Source: Setomelanomma holmii (Eukaryota > Ascomycota > Dothideomycetes > Pleosporales > Phaeosphaeriaceae). From it: a stretch of DNA of 64,000 bases. The stretch lies in contig ML978155.1 in the NCBI GenBank assembly GCA_010015745.1, forward strand, positions 972,076-1,036,075, written 5' to 3'. Shown in pieces: positions 1 to 11,247 of this stretch; position 1 is the stretch's first letter, and the number at the start of each line of letters is the position of its first letter. The translations under genes and the position numbers were made by a program. The notes under the pieces were generated by a model. That model saw nothing but the letters and a program-made list of their open reading frames with translations. It had not been told where the DNA came from and searched no databases.

Positions 1-259
1 ACGTATTCTATCTGGGCATTTCTGCAAGAGGACGATCTCCGGTAGCTGTTGGGAATAGTGGTTGAAAGGTTGGGCGTACTACATGAACTTGGCCAATCGA
101 ATGCTGCAGATAGCTGATCACGCAATACCCACGGTTATCGCGTTTGGATGAAGACAGAGAATAAGCGTATGTCGACGTGCTGCAGTGATGACTAATGTAT
201 GACTCCGCTCCTTGAGAGTCGCCTACTTACACATTTTCTGTGGTTGTGAAGAAAGCGTG

Positions 260-266
260 TATAAAA
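260..266 (+). promoter_or_regulatory. TATA-like box upstream of dioxygenase gene
   Basis: TATAAAA lies about 70 bases before the first ATG of the dioxygenase gene, a usual distance for a fungal TATA element. It is seen in the sequence only. The rest of 1-334 shows no other recognisable signal. Confidence 0.35.
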
Positions 267-334
267 CTAGCTTGTAGCCTCGAAAAAAATCCAAGTGCTA
301 GTCTCCGCGTAACTTCTGCTTGAATCTTGTCAGC

Positions 335-1537
335 ATGGTTCTTACGCATATCGGTTTGACCGAAGAGGTCCTCCACTATAAAGCTCCACACCCGCTTGTT
401 GAAGAGTTTGAACCTCCGACAGACAGGGCATTCTTCGCCGATGCCACGAAAAGGAACCTCTTAGATGCTGCGTCGAGAGACAAACAGCTCACTCCGTTCA
501 TCGGTACCGAACTCGAAGGTATCCAGCTTAGTCAACTCACCAACGCCCAGAAGGACGAATTGGCTCTTCTAGCTGCGGAACGTGGAGTGGTGTTCTTCAG
601 AAATCAAGATATTACCATCGACCAGCAATACGAACAGACCAAGCACTTTGGGCTGCAAGATCGAGATCCAAATCAGGTCGATGCTCGACATGTGACGATT
701 CTGGGTCGAGACGACGATATCCGCGCTTTCGCAAATTATGGGACCGACTTCCACTCTGATCGCTCCTTCGAAGCCAACCCGCCTACGTATACGATGTTGA
801 GGCTTATCCGAACCCCTGAGACTGGAGGCAATACGATCTGGACCAGCCAAACGGCTTTGTATGACAAGCTGTCTCCAGCATTTCAAGACCTGTTCGACAA
901 GCTGCAAGCAACGCACACGTCCGAACATGGCTATGTGAATGCCATCAATCGTGGTACACAACCCTTTCGGCCACCGGTGCGACGCACCCATCCGCTTGTG
1001 CGAACGCATCCGGTCACCAAAATCAAATCTCTGTTCTACAATCCAGCATTCATCATACACCTAGAGGGCCTGAAGGGCGCAGAAGCAGCGCATACTCTCG
1101 CATTTTTGAAAGAGCATCTTCACTCCGCTGATGATTTGACCGTCAGATGGAAATGGGAGCCAGGAAGTGTAGCTTTCTGGGATAATCGCGTAGTAGCTCT
1201 TCGTGCAATCCCAGGTGGATATGACGCTGCGGAAAGAGAAGGAAAGAGAACTTGTGTATATGGAGAGAAGCCAACTTTCTATCAAGTGAATGGCGTCAGG
1301 TGGAGCGAATATAAGGGAAAGCCTGATTCTCCTATTCCCACTAAGTTACAGACGAGAAGCGTTCTCAGTGACGACTTGAAGGAGCAGAATCTCATCGAGA
1401 CCACCCCAGATCTAGCGTATGATGATAATGGTGCGGTCGACCAAGTCTCGAATGGCGAGACGAAGGAGGCTGGAAAGGTCCAACGAGCAGATAGTCCTGT
1501 GGACGTCAATGAAACTAACGTCAATGTAGGACCGTAG
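335..1537 (+). CDS. TauD/TfdA-family 2-oxoglutarate-dependent dioxygenase, distal metal ligand replaced
   Basis: Intronless frame of 400 residues starting at the ATG at 335; the frame extends 15 bases upstream but only with a TTG. The family comprises Fe(II)/2-oxoglutarate dioxygenases that oxidise taurine, sulfonates or related small acids. Family features seen: the VVFFRNQD strand near residue 85, the HxD metal motif as FHSD (His140, Asp142) followed by SFEANPP, the GGNTIW segment, and the C-terminal FWDNR...RAIPGGY block. In this last block the usual pattern is NRxxxHxA, where the His is the third iron ligand; here it reads NRVVALRA, so Leu289 stands where His is expected. The enzyme may therefore be inactive or altered. 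The last 40 residues are polar and look disordered. It converges on a decayed paralogue 20 bases downstream. Family assignment is firm; substrate and activity are unknown. Confidence 0.85.
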   Translation: MVLTHIGLTEEVLHYKAPHPLVEEFEPPTDRAFFADATKRNLLDAASRDKQLTPFIGTELEGIQLSQLTNAQKDELALLAAERGVVFFRNQDITIDQQYEQTKHFGLQDRDPNQVDARHVTILGRDDDIRAFANYGTDFHSDRSFEANPPTYTMLRLIRTPETGGNTIWTSQTALYDKLSPAFQDLFDKLQATHTSEHGYVNAINRGTQPFRPPVRRTHPLVRTHPVTKIKSLFYNPAFIIHLEGLKGAEAAHTLAFLKEHLHSADDLTVRWKWEPGSVAFWDNRVVALRAIPGGYDAAEREGKRTCVYGEKPTFYQVNGVRWSEYKGKPDSPIPTKLQTRSVLSDDLKEQNLIETTPDLAYDDNGAVDQVSNGETKEAGKVQRADSPVDVNETNVNVGP

Positions 1538-1556
1538 AATTCATGTAAATACTCAA

Positions 1557-2841
1557 TCAAGCCGGAACAATCGAGGCATCTTCCTGCTCCTTCTGTCTGT
1601 TTTGCGTGCTATCCACACGTCGATGTTTGGAGATGCTAGCCTCTGTTTTCAATCTCACAGCTCTTTCATCCCTACTCCCACTGGTCGGGTTGAACACGAG
1701 CTTTGTACCAAACACTGTTGTGCGTATGCCCCGCCTCGTCTGCGTATACTTGCCTGGAATCGCTCGATGAGCAGTCGCACGGTTATCCCAGATCGCGACG
1801 CTACCCTTCTCCCATTTCCACCGGCCTTGATGATCTGCTGCGCTGTTGATGTGATACTCAATGAATTGGAGCAGATTGTATGTAAGATTGTCAGTCGAGA
1901 CCGCATAACAGACCGTGAGCATCCATACCTGACTCCTTCTTCTTTAATTCAGCAAATCCTGTCACAAAATTATTCGTGACGTTGAGTGCTTTCAATTCTG
2001 TAACAGGGTGCGTGATCACAGCAGGATGGTGGGTATCGACTGGTGCCCGGTTTGGCCCTACACCCCAAAGATCGAGTATCGTGTCGTCTGCGAGAATGTC
2101 AGTCCGAGAATAAGACACAGGATCAGTGTCTTGACTTGCACTGTAGTCTAGAGGTATGCACCGCATGTAAACTTTCCAAGAAAGCCCTCAAGTGCGGGCT
2201 CAGCGCTTCGTAGAGTCCGTACTGCGAGACCTGTAGCATCTTAGTACCTTGTCAGTCACACCTTGCTAGGTACAAACCCATTGCGTATCACCACCAACAT
2301 CGGGCGCTTCCTCCATCCTCAACAAGCTATAGCTGGGTGGGTTGATCTCGAAGCTCGTATCCGCATGCCAATCACCCTGCGGCCAAGGAGTGTAGTTCAG
2401 GATCTCTCGAAAGTCATCGTTGCTTGCTCCTATGTTAACATGACGCTGCCCCTTCTGAGCAGGATGCTTGTCTAATTCTCCATAATGCTCAAAGAGCTTG
2501 ACCTGCTGCTCTGTCGTCAAATCCTGGTCACGAAAGAAGACAACGCGTCGCTCAGATACTAGGAGCGCGAGATCATCAAGCTGTGTTCTCGAGAGGGAGA
2601 ACAGCTAAATGTTAGATAACAGTGTGCCGATGGACTCCGTGAGATCGGTGCGGGTGGCCGCTGTAAGCAAAGCTCGCTTGTCTGGGTCTGCGAGGAGTCC
2701 TCGATCTGGAGCCGGTGTTCTTTCTGCATGAGGTGGCTCAGGTGGAATATGAGCGACAATCTTAGTGTTGAAGTGTGAATGCAAAGTTATCGGGTAGCCA
2801 GAGTCGGGCAAGATATGGTTGCGAGACTCAAGAGTCGCCAT
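1557..2841 (-). pseudogene. Decayed TauD/TfdA dioxygenase paralogue
   Basis: Reading down the minus strand from the ATG at 2841, the same family order as the neighbouring gene is visible: an N-terminal LLTAATR block, VVFFRDQD, WHADTSFEINPP with the HxD motif, GGDTQW, an intron of about 47 nt (GTTTGT to ACAG, near 2235-2281), VSQYGLYEALSP, then HPAVITHPVTELKALN, and finally VAIWDNRATAHRAIPGKY with the distal His intact. Damage is clear. A TAG at 2605-2607 interrupts the frame where the neighbour has Gln (CAG to TAG). The frame shifts between LHAVHTSRLQ and the THPVT block near 2130-2160. The expected intron near 1870-1922 has donor and branch-like bases but no good AG acceptor. A real gene with unusual introns is less likely because of the in-frame TAG. 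Confidence 0.75.
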
Positions 2842-3338
2842 GGCGTCAGATCTATCCAGACTTTTTTTTTTCGGCAGTGCTCATAACACCAGAAGAAGTT
2901 CAGTTTTATATGTTCCCAGCCTGATGATCAATGGCGCGCCCGCGTCCGCCGAGGAAGTGACACCATATGGCATGCAGGTTCCGTGCTCGACACTTCCCAA
3001 GATAGTGAACACCCTCAGCAGCATCAATAATCCGGAGATATCAGCATAGGAGAATTGCTCCATCTGCGTGGCATATTTCATCCTGAAAGTTGCATCATCG
3101 TCGGATTGCGTCTGTAGTTTGGTGTCGAGACAGTCTACTGCGCGTGTTCCGGCGACGCATTGCGCCATCGGTTGTGCTCATCGTGACAGAATAATCTACG
3201 CATAAGGGCATCAGGTGGTGCTGCTGGAGAAGACGTGTCTCTGCTGGCACTTAATTCAGCGCTCTAAAGCGATCAAACGGTTGAAGATGGTGTTATGATT
3301 TTGATTGGAAGCTCCTGAAACTCCGCCCAGTGCACGTA
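2842..3338. other. Intergenic, no gene seen
   Basis: A stretch between the dioxygenase pseudogene and the first transposon. It holds a short T-tract near 2862 but no ORF with recognisable content. The TA at 3337-3338 is the left target duplication of the transposon. Confidence 0.4.
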
Positions 3339-3388
3339 CAGTGCCGATCGCCGAAGCGACCCCCTCGGTGAAGCGACCCACCCCAACA
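3339..3388 (+). repeat. Left terminal inverted repeat, family A
   Basis: Fifty bases beginning CAGTGCCGATCGCC and ending ACCCCAACA. They match the reverse complement of 5472-5521 except at one position near 3362-3364 (C against G). Confidence 0.93.
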
Positions 3389-3446
3389 TCATAACACGAT
3401 AATAACACCAACTTCAACGCGTTATATCTCCACTACCACAACAGCT

Positions 3447-5367
3447 ATGGATAAGGCGGTTGCAGCATACAAATCGCAGAAACCAGGAGAACATTTGTCG
3501 TACCGGGCTTACGCTAGAAAACTCAACGTACCAAGGACTACGTTGATGCAAAGATGCAAGGGCACCCAGAAGTCTATGGCAGCTAGAAGAATTGAGAAAT
3601 AAAAGCTCCACTTACAACAGGAGTTAGAACTTGTAGAGTACATTAATGATCTTACTAAGAAAGGCCTTCCACCTACAAGAGAGATGACGCAAAAGTTTGG
3701 AGAGGAGATAGCTCACGAGCACGTTGGAGATGGCTGGGTAACGCGCTTTGTTGAGAGAAATGACAACCATCTTATCTCACGCTGGACTACGGGCATGGAC
3801 GCTGTACGCCACCACGCTGACTCTAAGGCAAAATACAATCTCTACTTTGATCTTCTCTATCAAAAGATTAAAGAGTATGACGTTGAGCCTGCCCACACGT
3901 ACAATATGGATGAGAAAGGCTTCGCTATTGGGGTGATAGGAAAGCAGAAGAGGATCTTTAGTGAGAGGATGTGGGAGTCTCGAGAGGATCTTTAGTGAGA
4001 GGATGTGGGAGTCTGGAGAGGTAACTCAACTCCTTCAAGATGGCTCACGTGAGTGGATAACTGTCCTGGCTGGAGTCTGCGCCAACGGGAGTACTCTTCC
4101 TCCTGGTCTCATCTACGCCTCTCAAAACTGCTCCATCCGCTCCAATTGGGTGGGTGATATTGAGGCTGGAAAGCACAAGGTTCTTGTCACTTCAACACCA
4201 TCTGGATGGACGAATAATGATGTAGGATTAGCCTGGGTTGAGCAGATTTTTGACCGCTACACTAAGAGAAAGGCAGGGCTGGGAAGAAAATGGAGACTCC
4301 TCATTGTAGATGGCCATGGATCTCATGTTACCAATGAGTTTCTGACTCTCTGCATCAACAAGAGGATACTTGTAGCCGTCTTTCCACCTCACAGTACTCA
4401 TACGCTTCAGCCACTTGATGTAGTCTGTTTCTTGCCTCTGGCAGCTTCCTACACTAAGGAACTCTCTACCTACCTTTTGAAGACTCAAGGCCTTGTTCCT
4501 ATTACTAAGGGCGACTTTTTCCTACTGTTCTGGGCTGCGTGGAGCAGCTGCATGTCAGAGAAGCTTATTCTGAAGTCCTTCAAAGCTACTGGGATCTTCC
4601 CTATGGATTGCGAGGTTGTACTCAAAAGATTCCGCCCAAAGACACCAGAACAAGAGGAGCAAGAGTCTCAAAGCTCTCCTCTTGCTGACGCTCCTTGGCA
4701 GAGAATTCAGAGCGTTATTGGGCAGGCTATGAGAGAGGGGGAGGAGAGAATAGCCCACAAAGTTGCCCAGAGTGTCCACCACCTTCAAGTGTCAAATGAG
4801 CTTCTCAGAGGCGAGAACAATAGGCTACAAGAAGCTCTAAAGATCAAGAAGAAGCACAAGAAGAAGGGCAGAGTCCTTGACTTTCAGCAGCATGAGGAGT
4901 ATCATGGTGGTGCAGTCCTCTGGTCTCCAAGGAAGCTCAGAGAATCTGAGTTCCGTGAAAGAGTAAAACAACAGGAAGAGGAGCAAGAGAAACTCCAAAA
5001 AGCAGAGATGAGAGAGCTTAAGGCTCAAGCTGCCTTACTCAAAAAGAAGCAGGAAGAACAGAACCGTACAGAGCAAGAGGCAGCCAAAGTAGTACGGGAG
5101 AAGGAGAAGGAAAGAGTGGCAGCAGAGAGAGCTGAAATTAAGCGCAAGAAACAAGAGGAACGAGAGGCTGCAACCGCTTAAAAATCTCTACAATTATCCC
5201 AAAAAGGCAAGAGAGCAGCCTCACAAAAGCCTACGCGTGCGCAAAAGCGTACGCAGGTTGCACAGCCTGCAAAAGGTGGTCATAGTAGTGACCCTCCACC
5301 ACCCTCACCACCAACTAAAAAAACAACCTCAGGCCGCCCTATCAAGCTTCCAAAGAAATATGAGTAG
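3447..5367 (+). pseudogene. Family A transposase (HTH, CENP-B-like, DDE_1), degenerate
   Basis: From the ATG at 3447 the protein begins MDKAVAAYKS with a psq-like helix-turn-helix, then a CENP-B-type DNA-binding segment, then the DDE_1 catalytic domain. The three catalytic Asp are visible in NMDEKGF, LIVDGHGSH and LQPLDVV. A Lys/Glu-rich coiled coil follows, and the tail ends GRPIKLPKKYE. It is broken by TAA at 3600-3602, a 34-bp tandem duplication at 3950-4017 that shifts the frame, and TAA at 5179-5181. The last is CAA in copy 2, so it is a C-to-T change. The frame after 5181 stays open to a natural TAG at 5365-5367, which shows where the gene once ended. Confidence 0.88.
3950..4017 (+). 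repeat. 34-bp tandem duplication inside transposase
   Basis: Two direct copies of a 34-base unit beginning GAGGATCTTTAGTG lie head to tail (3950-3983 and 3984-4017), with one difference near the end. Since 34 is not a multiple of three, the duplication puts the catalytic domain out of frame with the DNA-binding domain. Confidence 0.9.
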
Positions 5368-5471
5368 ACGAAATTGATCATAAGCATCACTTTGTTAATC
5401 CACCAGAAAATCTCGTAATAATAGCTATTATATGTAATTGTACAGCCTCATCTTTGTGGGTGGGCAAATAG

Positions 5472-5521
5472 TGTTGGGGTGGGTCGCTTCACCGAGCGGG
5501 TCGCTTCGGCGATCGGCACTG
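5472..5521 (-). repeat. Right terminal inverted repeat, family A
   Basis: Reverse complement of the left repeat with one mismatch. It is followed at once by the TA at 5522-5523. Confidence 0.93.
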
Positions 5522-5793
5522 TACCGGTATACGACGCAATCGGCAAGGGCACCCCGCCTGCGCAACGTCGACCGGCTCATAGCACCCACGAACAGTACCG
5601 CAGGCCACTCGACAAACAACTCGACGGAAATCCTCCCTTTCTTATGATCTCAATCTTCTTGCGACAACACACCTCGCCATACATGTCCAACAGCAACAGT
5701 TTCGCGTATGTTGAGTTTCTAATTAATTCCGCGTGCGCGGCAAAGCCTAGTTCGCTCCGAGTGATAGCATAACGCACCCAGGCAGATAATAGC

Positions 5794-8030
5794 ATGTCTG
5801 ACCGTACTTTATCTATATACGTCGACGACGAAGTCGTTAACGGCTCGTCCTTGACAGTCAAAGAGAGCAGCGACACGGCTCTCGAGCATGATGTTTCAGC
5901 TGTCGCATCAAATATTCAAGATCCAACACCAGCCTCGCGCGGGCTGTGTGATGAGTGCGGTCAATACAACTGGCTATATCATTTGACACGACATCGCGAA
6001 GGCCAGAGTAGAGACGCACTGTGCGTGTCCGAAGATGCGCTTGTAGATTAGGCCGTGGCCAGCGGAGAAAACCACCACATCGAAACCATCGCGGACTGGC
6101 AAAATTGGTGGTGCAAAGGGCCATGGACCCGAGTCAGCAAGGCGCCGTACGGAGCGCCGTATTTTGTCGACTGGACTGGCGAAAGCACATTGCTCGAGAT
6201 TGGAACACAAATTATTGTCAAAGATTCGTCCGGCTACTGCTCTTTGTGTCAGCTACTAGTGCGTGCTGCTCAGTCTGCGCATGTCACTCTCCCCTCAGTC
6301 ACCTACAGTCTCTGTGTGTTCGGACAGCATCATTCTCACAGCATTGGTGGAAGTTATGTACTTACAATATACTTTTGTGGCGGTCCACTGTACACTGCTT
6401 ATCCACACGCTCTGAACATTGAGTATCCAGGAAATACGGAGAAAAGCCCCTCGACCTTGAGAATCACTCAATCGGATCATGTTGATCTTACAAGCTTGCG
6501 CTACTGGTATGCGAAGTGCAAAGAAGAGCACAAGGACAAATGCTGGCTGATTCCCGAGGCGCAAGTGGCAGGAACGGATCCGGTAACAGCCTCCGGAGAT
6601 ATCATGCGCGTGATCGATATCACGATCGATATCACGACCGACCGAGTCGTACCTGCACCTGTGAGATGCAAGTATGTTGCGTTAAGCTACGTCTGGGGCG
6701 GTGCAATTCCATTCAAATTGCGACGAAGCGATATCACTTTCAGTCCTGATGCTGAGCGGGTGTTCCAGAATCTTTCCGCGCACTTGGATCGACGAGAGCT
6801 ACCACAGACTATTAAAGACGCTATGTTCGTGGTACAAGCGATTGGCGGGAAGTATCTTTGGGTCGACTGCCTTTGTATTGTACAGGATGATGTGGAAGAA
6901 CTCAAAGGAAACATTCATCAGATGCATCACATTTTCTCACGCGCGGAGCTCACCATTGTGGCAGCTGGTGGAGACGTTGCCAATGCCGGGCTTACAGGGC
7001 TATATCCAGATTCCAGAAAGCTTTTACCAATCGCTGCCGACATTGAAGGAGTCAGCCTTGCCGAGGAAGGAAGGGTGTAATGGCTCGACCTAGACAACAC
7101 AGTTTGGGCCAGGCGTGCGTGGTAAGCGCTGCTGAAATAGTGCATGCGTTTGCAATGACTAATTCGGCGTCTATTAGGACGTATCAAGAATACGAATTTT
7201 CGGACCGAATGCTCATCTTTGCTCATCAGAGACTCTACCACGAACGTCAAAGCGGAACTTACGGCGAAGCACGATCAGGTTCGGTTTCTAGACGAGGATT
7301 CAAAAGTCGGGAGGTTCTGTACTCACAACTAATCCTGAGGTACGAAGCCCATGTTGTACACTATAGCCAACGGCAGTTGACATATCCGGATGACGTCTTG
7401 AATGCGTTCACAGCAGTTATGGAGGACGAGACTGCAAAGGCCGGAACAGTCTTTTGCTGGGGACTGCCAATACAGAGCTTTTTGCGAGCATTGCTCTGGT
7501 GTCAGCGGCACAAGCTTTCAACTGATGTCGAACGATTTCGACGACGGTCAGGGTCGTGTCAAGTCTCGTTCCCTTCATGGTCTTGGGCTGGCTGGATTGG
7601 TGGGGTGCGATATGACCTCAGCGACAAGCTTCGCCCGGTTGAGGACCGTGTGCACTTCGTTATCGCATGGCCCTGGGACACTGGATACGATATAGAGACG
7701 CCTTCGAATCCTTTTACCACCGGGACTCTATCCTTACGTGTTCAGATCGCTGAAGTTGATCTTGCCGGAGTCGCACCGGACGAATCTCACGAATACATCT
7801 TCAGCTTTGATCTCCAAGAGCCACCGAGCATGCGCGTACAATGCCTACTCGTAGGTATCGTCCACGAAACTTCTGCTCTGGATCCACGGGACCTCACCGA
7901 GTGCACTCACATCGTGCTGGCGGTGGAACTCGATGCAGAAGGCATATACCGAAGAACAGGTCGTTTGCGCCTTGAGAAGAGCCATTGGGAGGCTTCAAAA
8001 CCTGTAACACAGATCATCAAGTTCGGCTAA
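5794..8030 (+). pseudogene. HET-domain (heterokaryon incompatibility) gene, interrupted by two stops
   Basis: HET proteins trigger cell death or growth arrest when genetically different hyphae fuse. From the ATG at 5794 a Cys-containing N-terminus (LCDECGQYNW) leads to the HET domain: YVALSYVWGG, LPQTIKDAMFVVQAIGGKY, LWVDCLCIVQDD and SRAELTIVAAGG. After it come ARRAWTYQEYEFSDRML and FPSWSWAGWIGG, typical of the family. A clean intron at 7122-7177 (GTAAGC, branch GACTAAT, acceptor TTAG, 56 nt) joins WARRAW to TYQEYE. Two in-frame stops remain: TAG at 6049-6051 and TAA at 7078-7080 (just before WLDLDNTVW). Both would be Gln before a C-to-T change. No intron of plausible length removes either. 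I infer a pseudogene made by point mutation. It lies 270 bases from a transposon end. Confidence 0.75.
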
Positions 8031-8216
8031 TAGGACTCGCGTAACGTCAGCCACCGAGGAGCCTTTTTGCTTTTTGCTACTCCTGATGTCATGCTAGTAA
8101 GTGCGCGCCGCTAGATGTCGGAAGAAGGGACTCATCGATAGAGGGTCTCGTTCATAATAAGATGTTGGGTATCACTAGAAGCAGACATGAAGAAGCATCG
8201 TCGCACTATTTTCCAC

Positions 8217-9277
8217 TCAAGACACCATCTTCCCACCGAGCCAGAACCCGCCTATCCACATTGCGCCCCAGATTGGTTGAGCAAGAGCTCTGAGTATTGC
8301 TGGACCAGGACATGTACCCGTCAAGCCCCAGCCCGCACCAAAGGCAGCAGCACCAGCCACGAATCTTGCATCGATATCTTTGATCGTCTTCGTTGGCAAC
8401 GAGAACTTTGTTGAAAACGACGGTGATCCTTTCAACCCTTTCCGTTGTATTTCGACGAGGTTTGGGAGTACCGCGAATAGCATGATGAGAGCGAGAGATG
8501 GGTCCCATTGTCGCATGACTGGAAACGAAAGGAATGAGGTCACTTTCGCAGGGTGTGACATTTGCGAGATGTGTAGACCGAGGCCGAAAAGTAGCCCAGA
8601 AAAGAATTGTGAGGCCTGACGTGCGTAGTCGCCGGAGTTGTCGGGCTGCTTCTCATTCGTCTTTTGAGGTGCAGTGGCATCTTTTACGAGCTTTGGGATA
8701 ATCCGGGCGCCAGCTATGCTGACTACAGCGAGGATCACGAGTGATGCTATCGTTGGTGCGGATGGATAGACGGGTGTATAGCATGGAACGTCGCCCGGAC
8801 ATGCGTCGGTGTACAGCGTCGGGTGGACGAGGTGATGAGTGAGGACAGCTATCGGGAAGAAAGTGGCGACCGCAATGGCAGAGCGGCCGCTCTTTCTTGG
8901 TAGTCCGCATAACATGTGTCCAGAGGTGCAGCCATTGGCCATCTTAAGTTTGTCAGCCTTGCTTCTTTGTCCTCCTGTGTCCGACTCACCTTGGTACCTA
9001 AGCCTATCAGAGCACCGACCCCCATTGCGACCAGTGCAGCTTGAAGTGTCATCGGCACGGCGGGATAGCTGGTGATGAGCTGCGGTGCGAGAACCTTCAG
9101 TGGCAGATAACTTGCAGCCATGCCTGCGAAGAAAGCTATCGTCTCTTTGGTCGGTGCGGTGAACAGTTGTCGTATAAATCCTGAGGCACCCAGTATGTTT
9201 CCATTTTGATAGAGCAGAGTACTTGTTGCTTGGTGTAATAGAATCGCACCGATACTCGTTTCGACTGGTGTAAACAT
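8217..9277 (-). CDS. YeeE/YedE-family (DUF395, Sulf_transp) membrane transporter
   Basis: Two exons, 9277-8990 and 8942-8217, with a 47-nt intron (GTGAGT donor, GCTGAC branch, TTAAG acceptor), give 337 residues. The protein is mostly hydrophobic and predicted to cross the membrane about eight to ten times. Both family signatures are present: NGCTSGHMLCGL at the start of exon 2 and FGAGWGLTGTCPGPA near the C-terminus, each with the Cys that takes part in sulfur-compound transport in the bacterial homologues. The polar loop of about 40 residues in the middle (KDATAPQKTNEKQ) separates two homologous halves. The family imports thiosulfate or related sulfur species in bacteria; the fungal substrate is not known. 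The start at 9277 gives a short N-terminus before the first membrane segment. Confidence 0.85.
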
Positions 9278-10860
9278 CTTGTTGGCGGCGCCCAGATTTC
9301 CTCCTCTTTACTCGTCAACGTATTCTAGTATCCATATATGCACGGCGTTCTTCTACCTGGACGAAGTTCAAGAGGCAAAAAGCAAAAACTTGGGTGTCCG
9401 AAAAGAGCGACCATGCTATTTCTGAACACATCGTCCTTCCCAAAATCACCAGACCCCTAGACGCTTTCGCGACTCCGACGCCTCGCGCCAGATCAACATC
9501 GCTAAGAACCGCTTCACCCAATCGTAAAAATGGGTTTCTTTTACGTCGCCGACTAGAATGCGAGAGCGCAGGTTTAGCCGCAGCGACACCTCGTGAAGGC
9601 GGCATGATGGCGGTCGGTTAGAGATATGCATACTCGCTAATCCCGCCTAGCGCAGAACGCGAACGTGGTCCGCGCGTGGTCCAGGTTTGGCCACCTCGGC
9701 GACGCAACGATGAGGAGGGATGTTTACGCGGCTTAGTGATGGCAAGGCTGGCGGTATGACGAGCAGAGAGGAATTGTCGATGAAGTTGCGGCGGTTTCAG
9801 GTTGGTGATTGTCGTACGGTCGTTGCGTACGCGGAGACGAAGCCGTGGTAAGCTCGCCGATTACCATATCGGCGACTTGGGACGGGAGCTGCGGCATCCC
9901 ACCGGATACTAACGTGTAGCAGTCCGAGAGCATGGAGTTGGTACGGCGGATGGAAGATGCCGTGGAGGTCTGCGCCGAAGAGGTTGCCCTGAAATTGCAG
10001 CGTGCTCGAGAAGGAAACATCACCCGACCGCCTTTTTGCACCGCGGCTTCCCAGACTATCAGATGGCATCCACTGACGACAACGAATAATCCAGCACACA
10101 CGCAATCAGGTATTGGTTCTTGTGGAGTCCGGATCAACTGAGGGACCCGGCGATGCTCTTCAGGTGCATCACTTAGCATTCGTGTTCTCGTTTCACAGTC
10201 TTGCCTCTTTGCAGCTCGGCGATCTAACAGCTTACCGTCGAATAGACGCCATCAATATCGATGGCGGCCATGCACACCAAGAGACGGCCGGACATTTTCG
10301 AATTCTTCTACGCTACAACTGGACTGCATGGGCTTCTCGAACTTCCTTGTGGACGTCGCCGAAGTGCCTACAGGATCCGCGGTCAACGCTGTAGGATTGC
10401 GGAGGAACAACATCCTGGGTTTTGACTCGCACGAGAACCCGCACGAGTATCTTGAGTCACTTCTGCCAAACCGTCCGTCTACTCAGCAACTTGCGTCGAC
10501 CTTGCGGGGCGAAGGGATTGCGAACACGTGATTCACCACTTGAGCACAGACCCCTGTCAGGGACCCAGCAAGTCGGAGAAAAGAAACGTCGTGTCGCACA
10601 CCATAGGGCTCGATAACGATGATTCGCGTGGCAGCGCGTGGCAGGCCTGAATGTTACACGACATGTTCCATGTGCTTTGCCGACCAAATTCACCCTCCAC
10701 ACGTTGCTTTTCGACATGACGGCTTCCAAAGTGTGCGTAGGAGGCTTTCGGGAAATTGACCGCACGGATACGGGCGGGAAGTAGAGTTTAAATCCTCTGT
10801 GTAGAGCCTGCATGACGCACGTAAGCTAGAGTATGCGAGAGAGAGTAAGACAATTTGATG

Positions 10861-10884
10861 GTCGGCGAACACAGTAATCCACGG
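10861..10884 (+). repeat. Degenerate direct repeat, copy 1 of 2
   Basis: GTCGGCGA followed by CAGTAATCCACGG, matching 11248-11271 at about 21 of 24 positions. Both copies are followed within 70 bases by a TTTGAGGTAC- or TTCGAGGTAC-like string. This suggests a longer, badly decayed duplication of unknown origin. Confidence 0.4.
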
Positions 10885-11247
10885 CCTCCAAAATTCAGAC
10901 TACATTCTTTCCTTTATGGGAAACTTTCGAGGTACATGTCAGAATGTCGCCGACATGACAATCATTCTGCATGAACTTTCGGGGGGATGTCCATGCACTC
11001 AAGCTGCAACATGGACCATGGCGGCAAGATGTTAACCAGATTTGCTCACAAACATAGCTCCCAGTCGGACAACATTCCGAACAACACAAATCCTTCTTGC
11101 CAGCCGCCCGCAGTGGCTCCCAAGGCGTACGCATGGACTTCAACACCATCCTCTCGGGACCACGCGATGCATACCGACGTCGTCAGCACAGGTATAGTCT
11201 GACGCATGCCTGTCTCACCGTACATAGGTTCGAGATAGAGATATGCG

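Larger units (their letters stand above)
3339..5521 (+). mobile_element. Fot1/pogo-like DNA transposon, family A, copy 1 (inactivated)
   Basis: A 2183-bp Tc1/mariner-superfamily element bounded by 50-bp terminal inverted repeats starting CAGTGCCGATCG, with one mismatch between the ends. It is flanked by TA on both sides (3337-3338 and 5522-5523), the usual target duplication. It holds one transposase gene that is broken by stop codons and by a short tandem duplication. A truncated second copy of the same family lies at 62994-63910 in opposite orientation. The ends look complete, so it could in principle be moved by transposase from elsewhere; no full transposase can be read from it. Confidence 0.93.

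Noticed and set aside
6019..6051. A very short intron ending ATTAG that would remove the first HET stop
   Set aside because: The possible donors give introns of 9, 31 or 44 nt; the longest shifts the frame and the others are too short.
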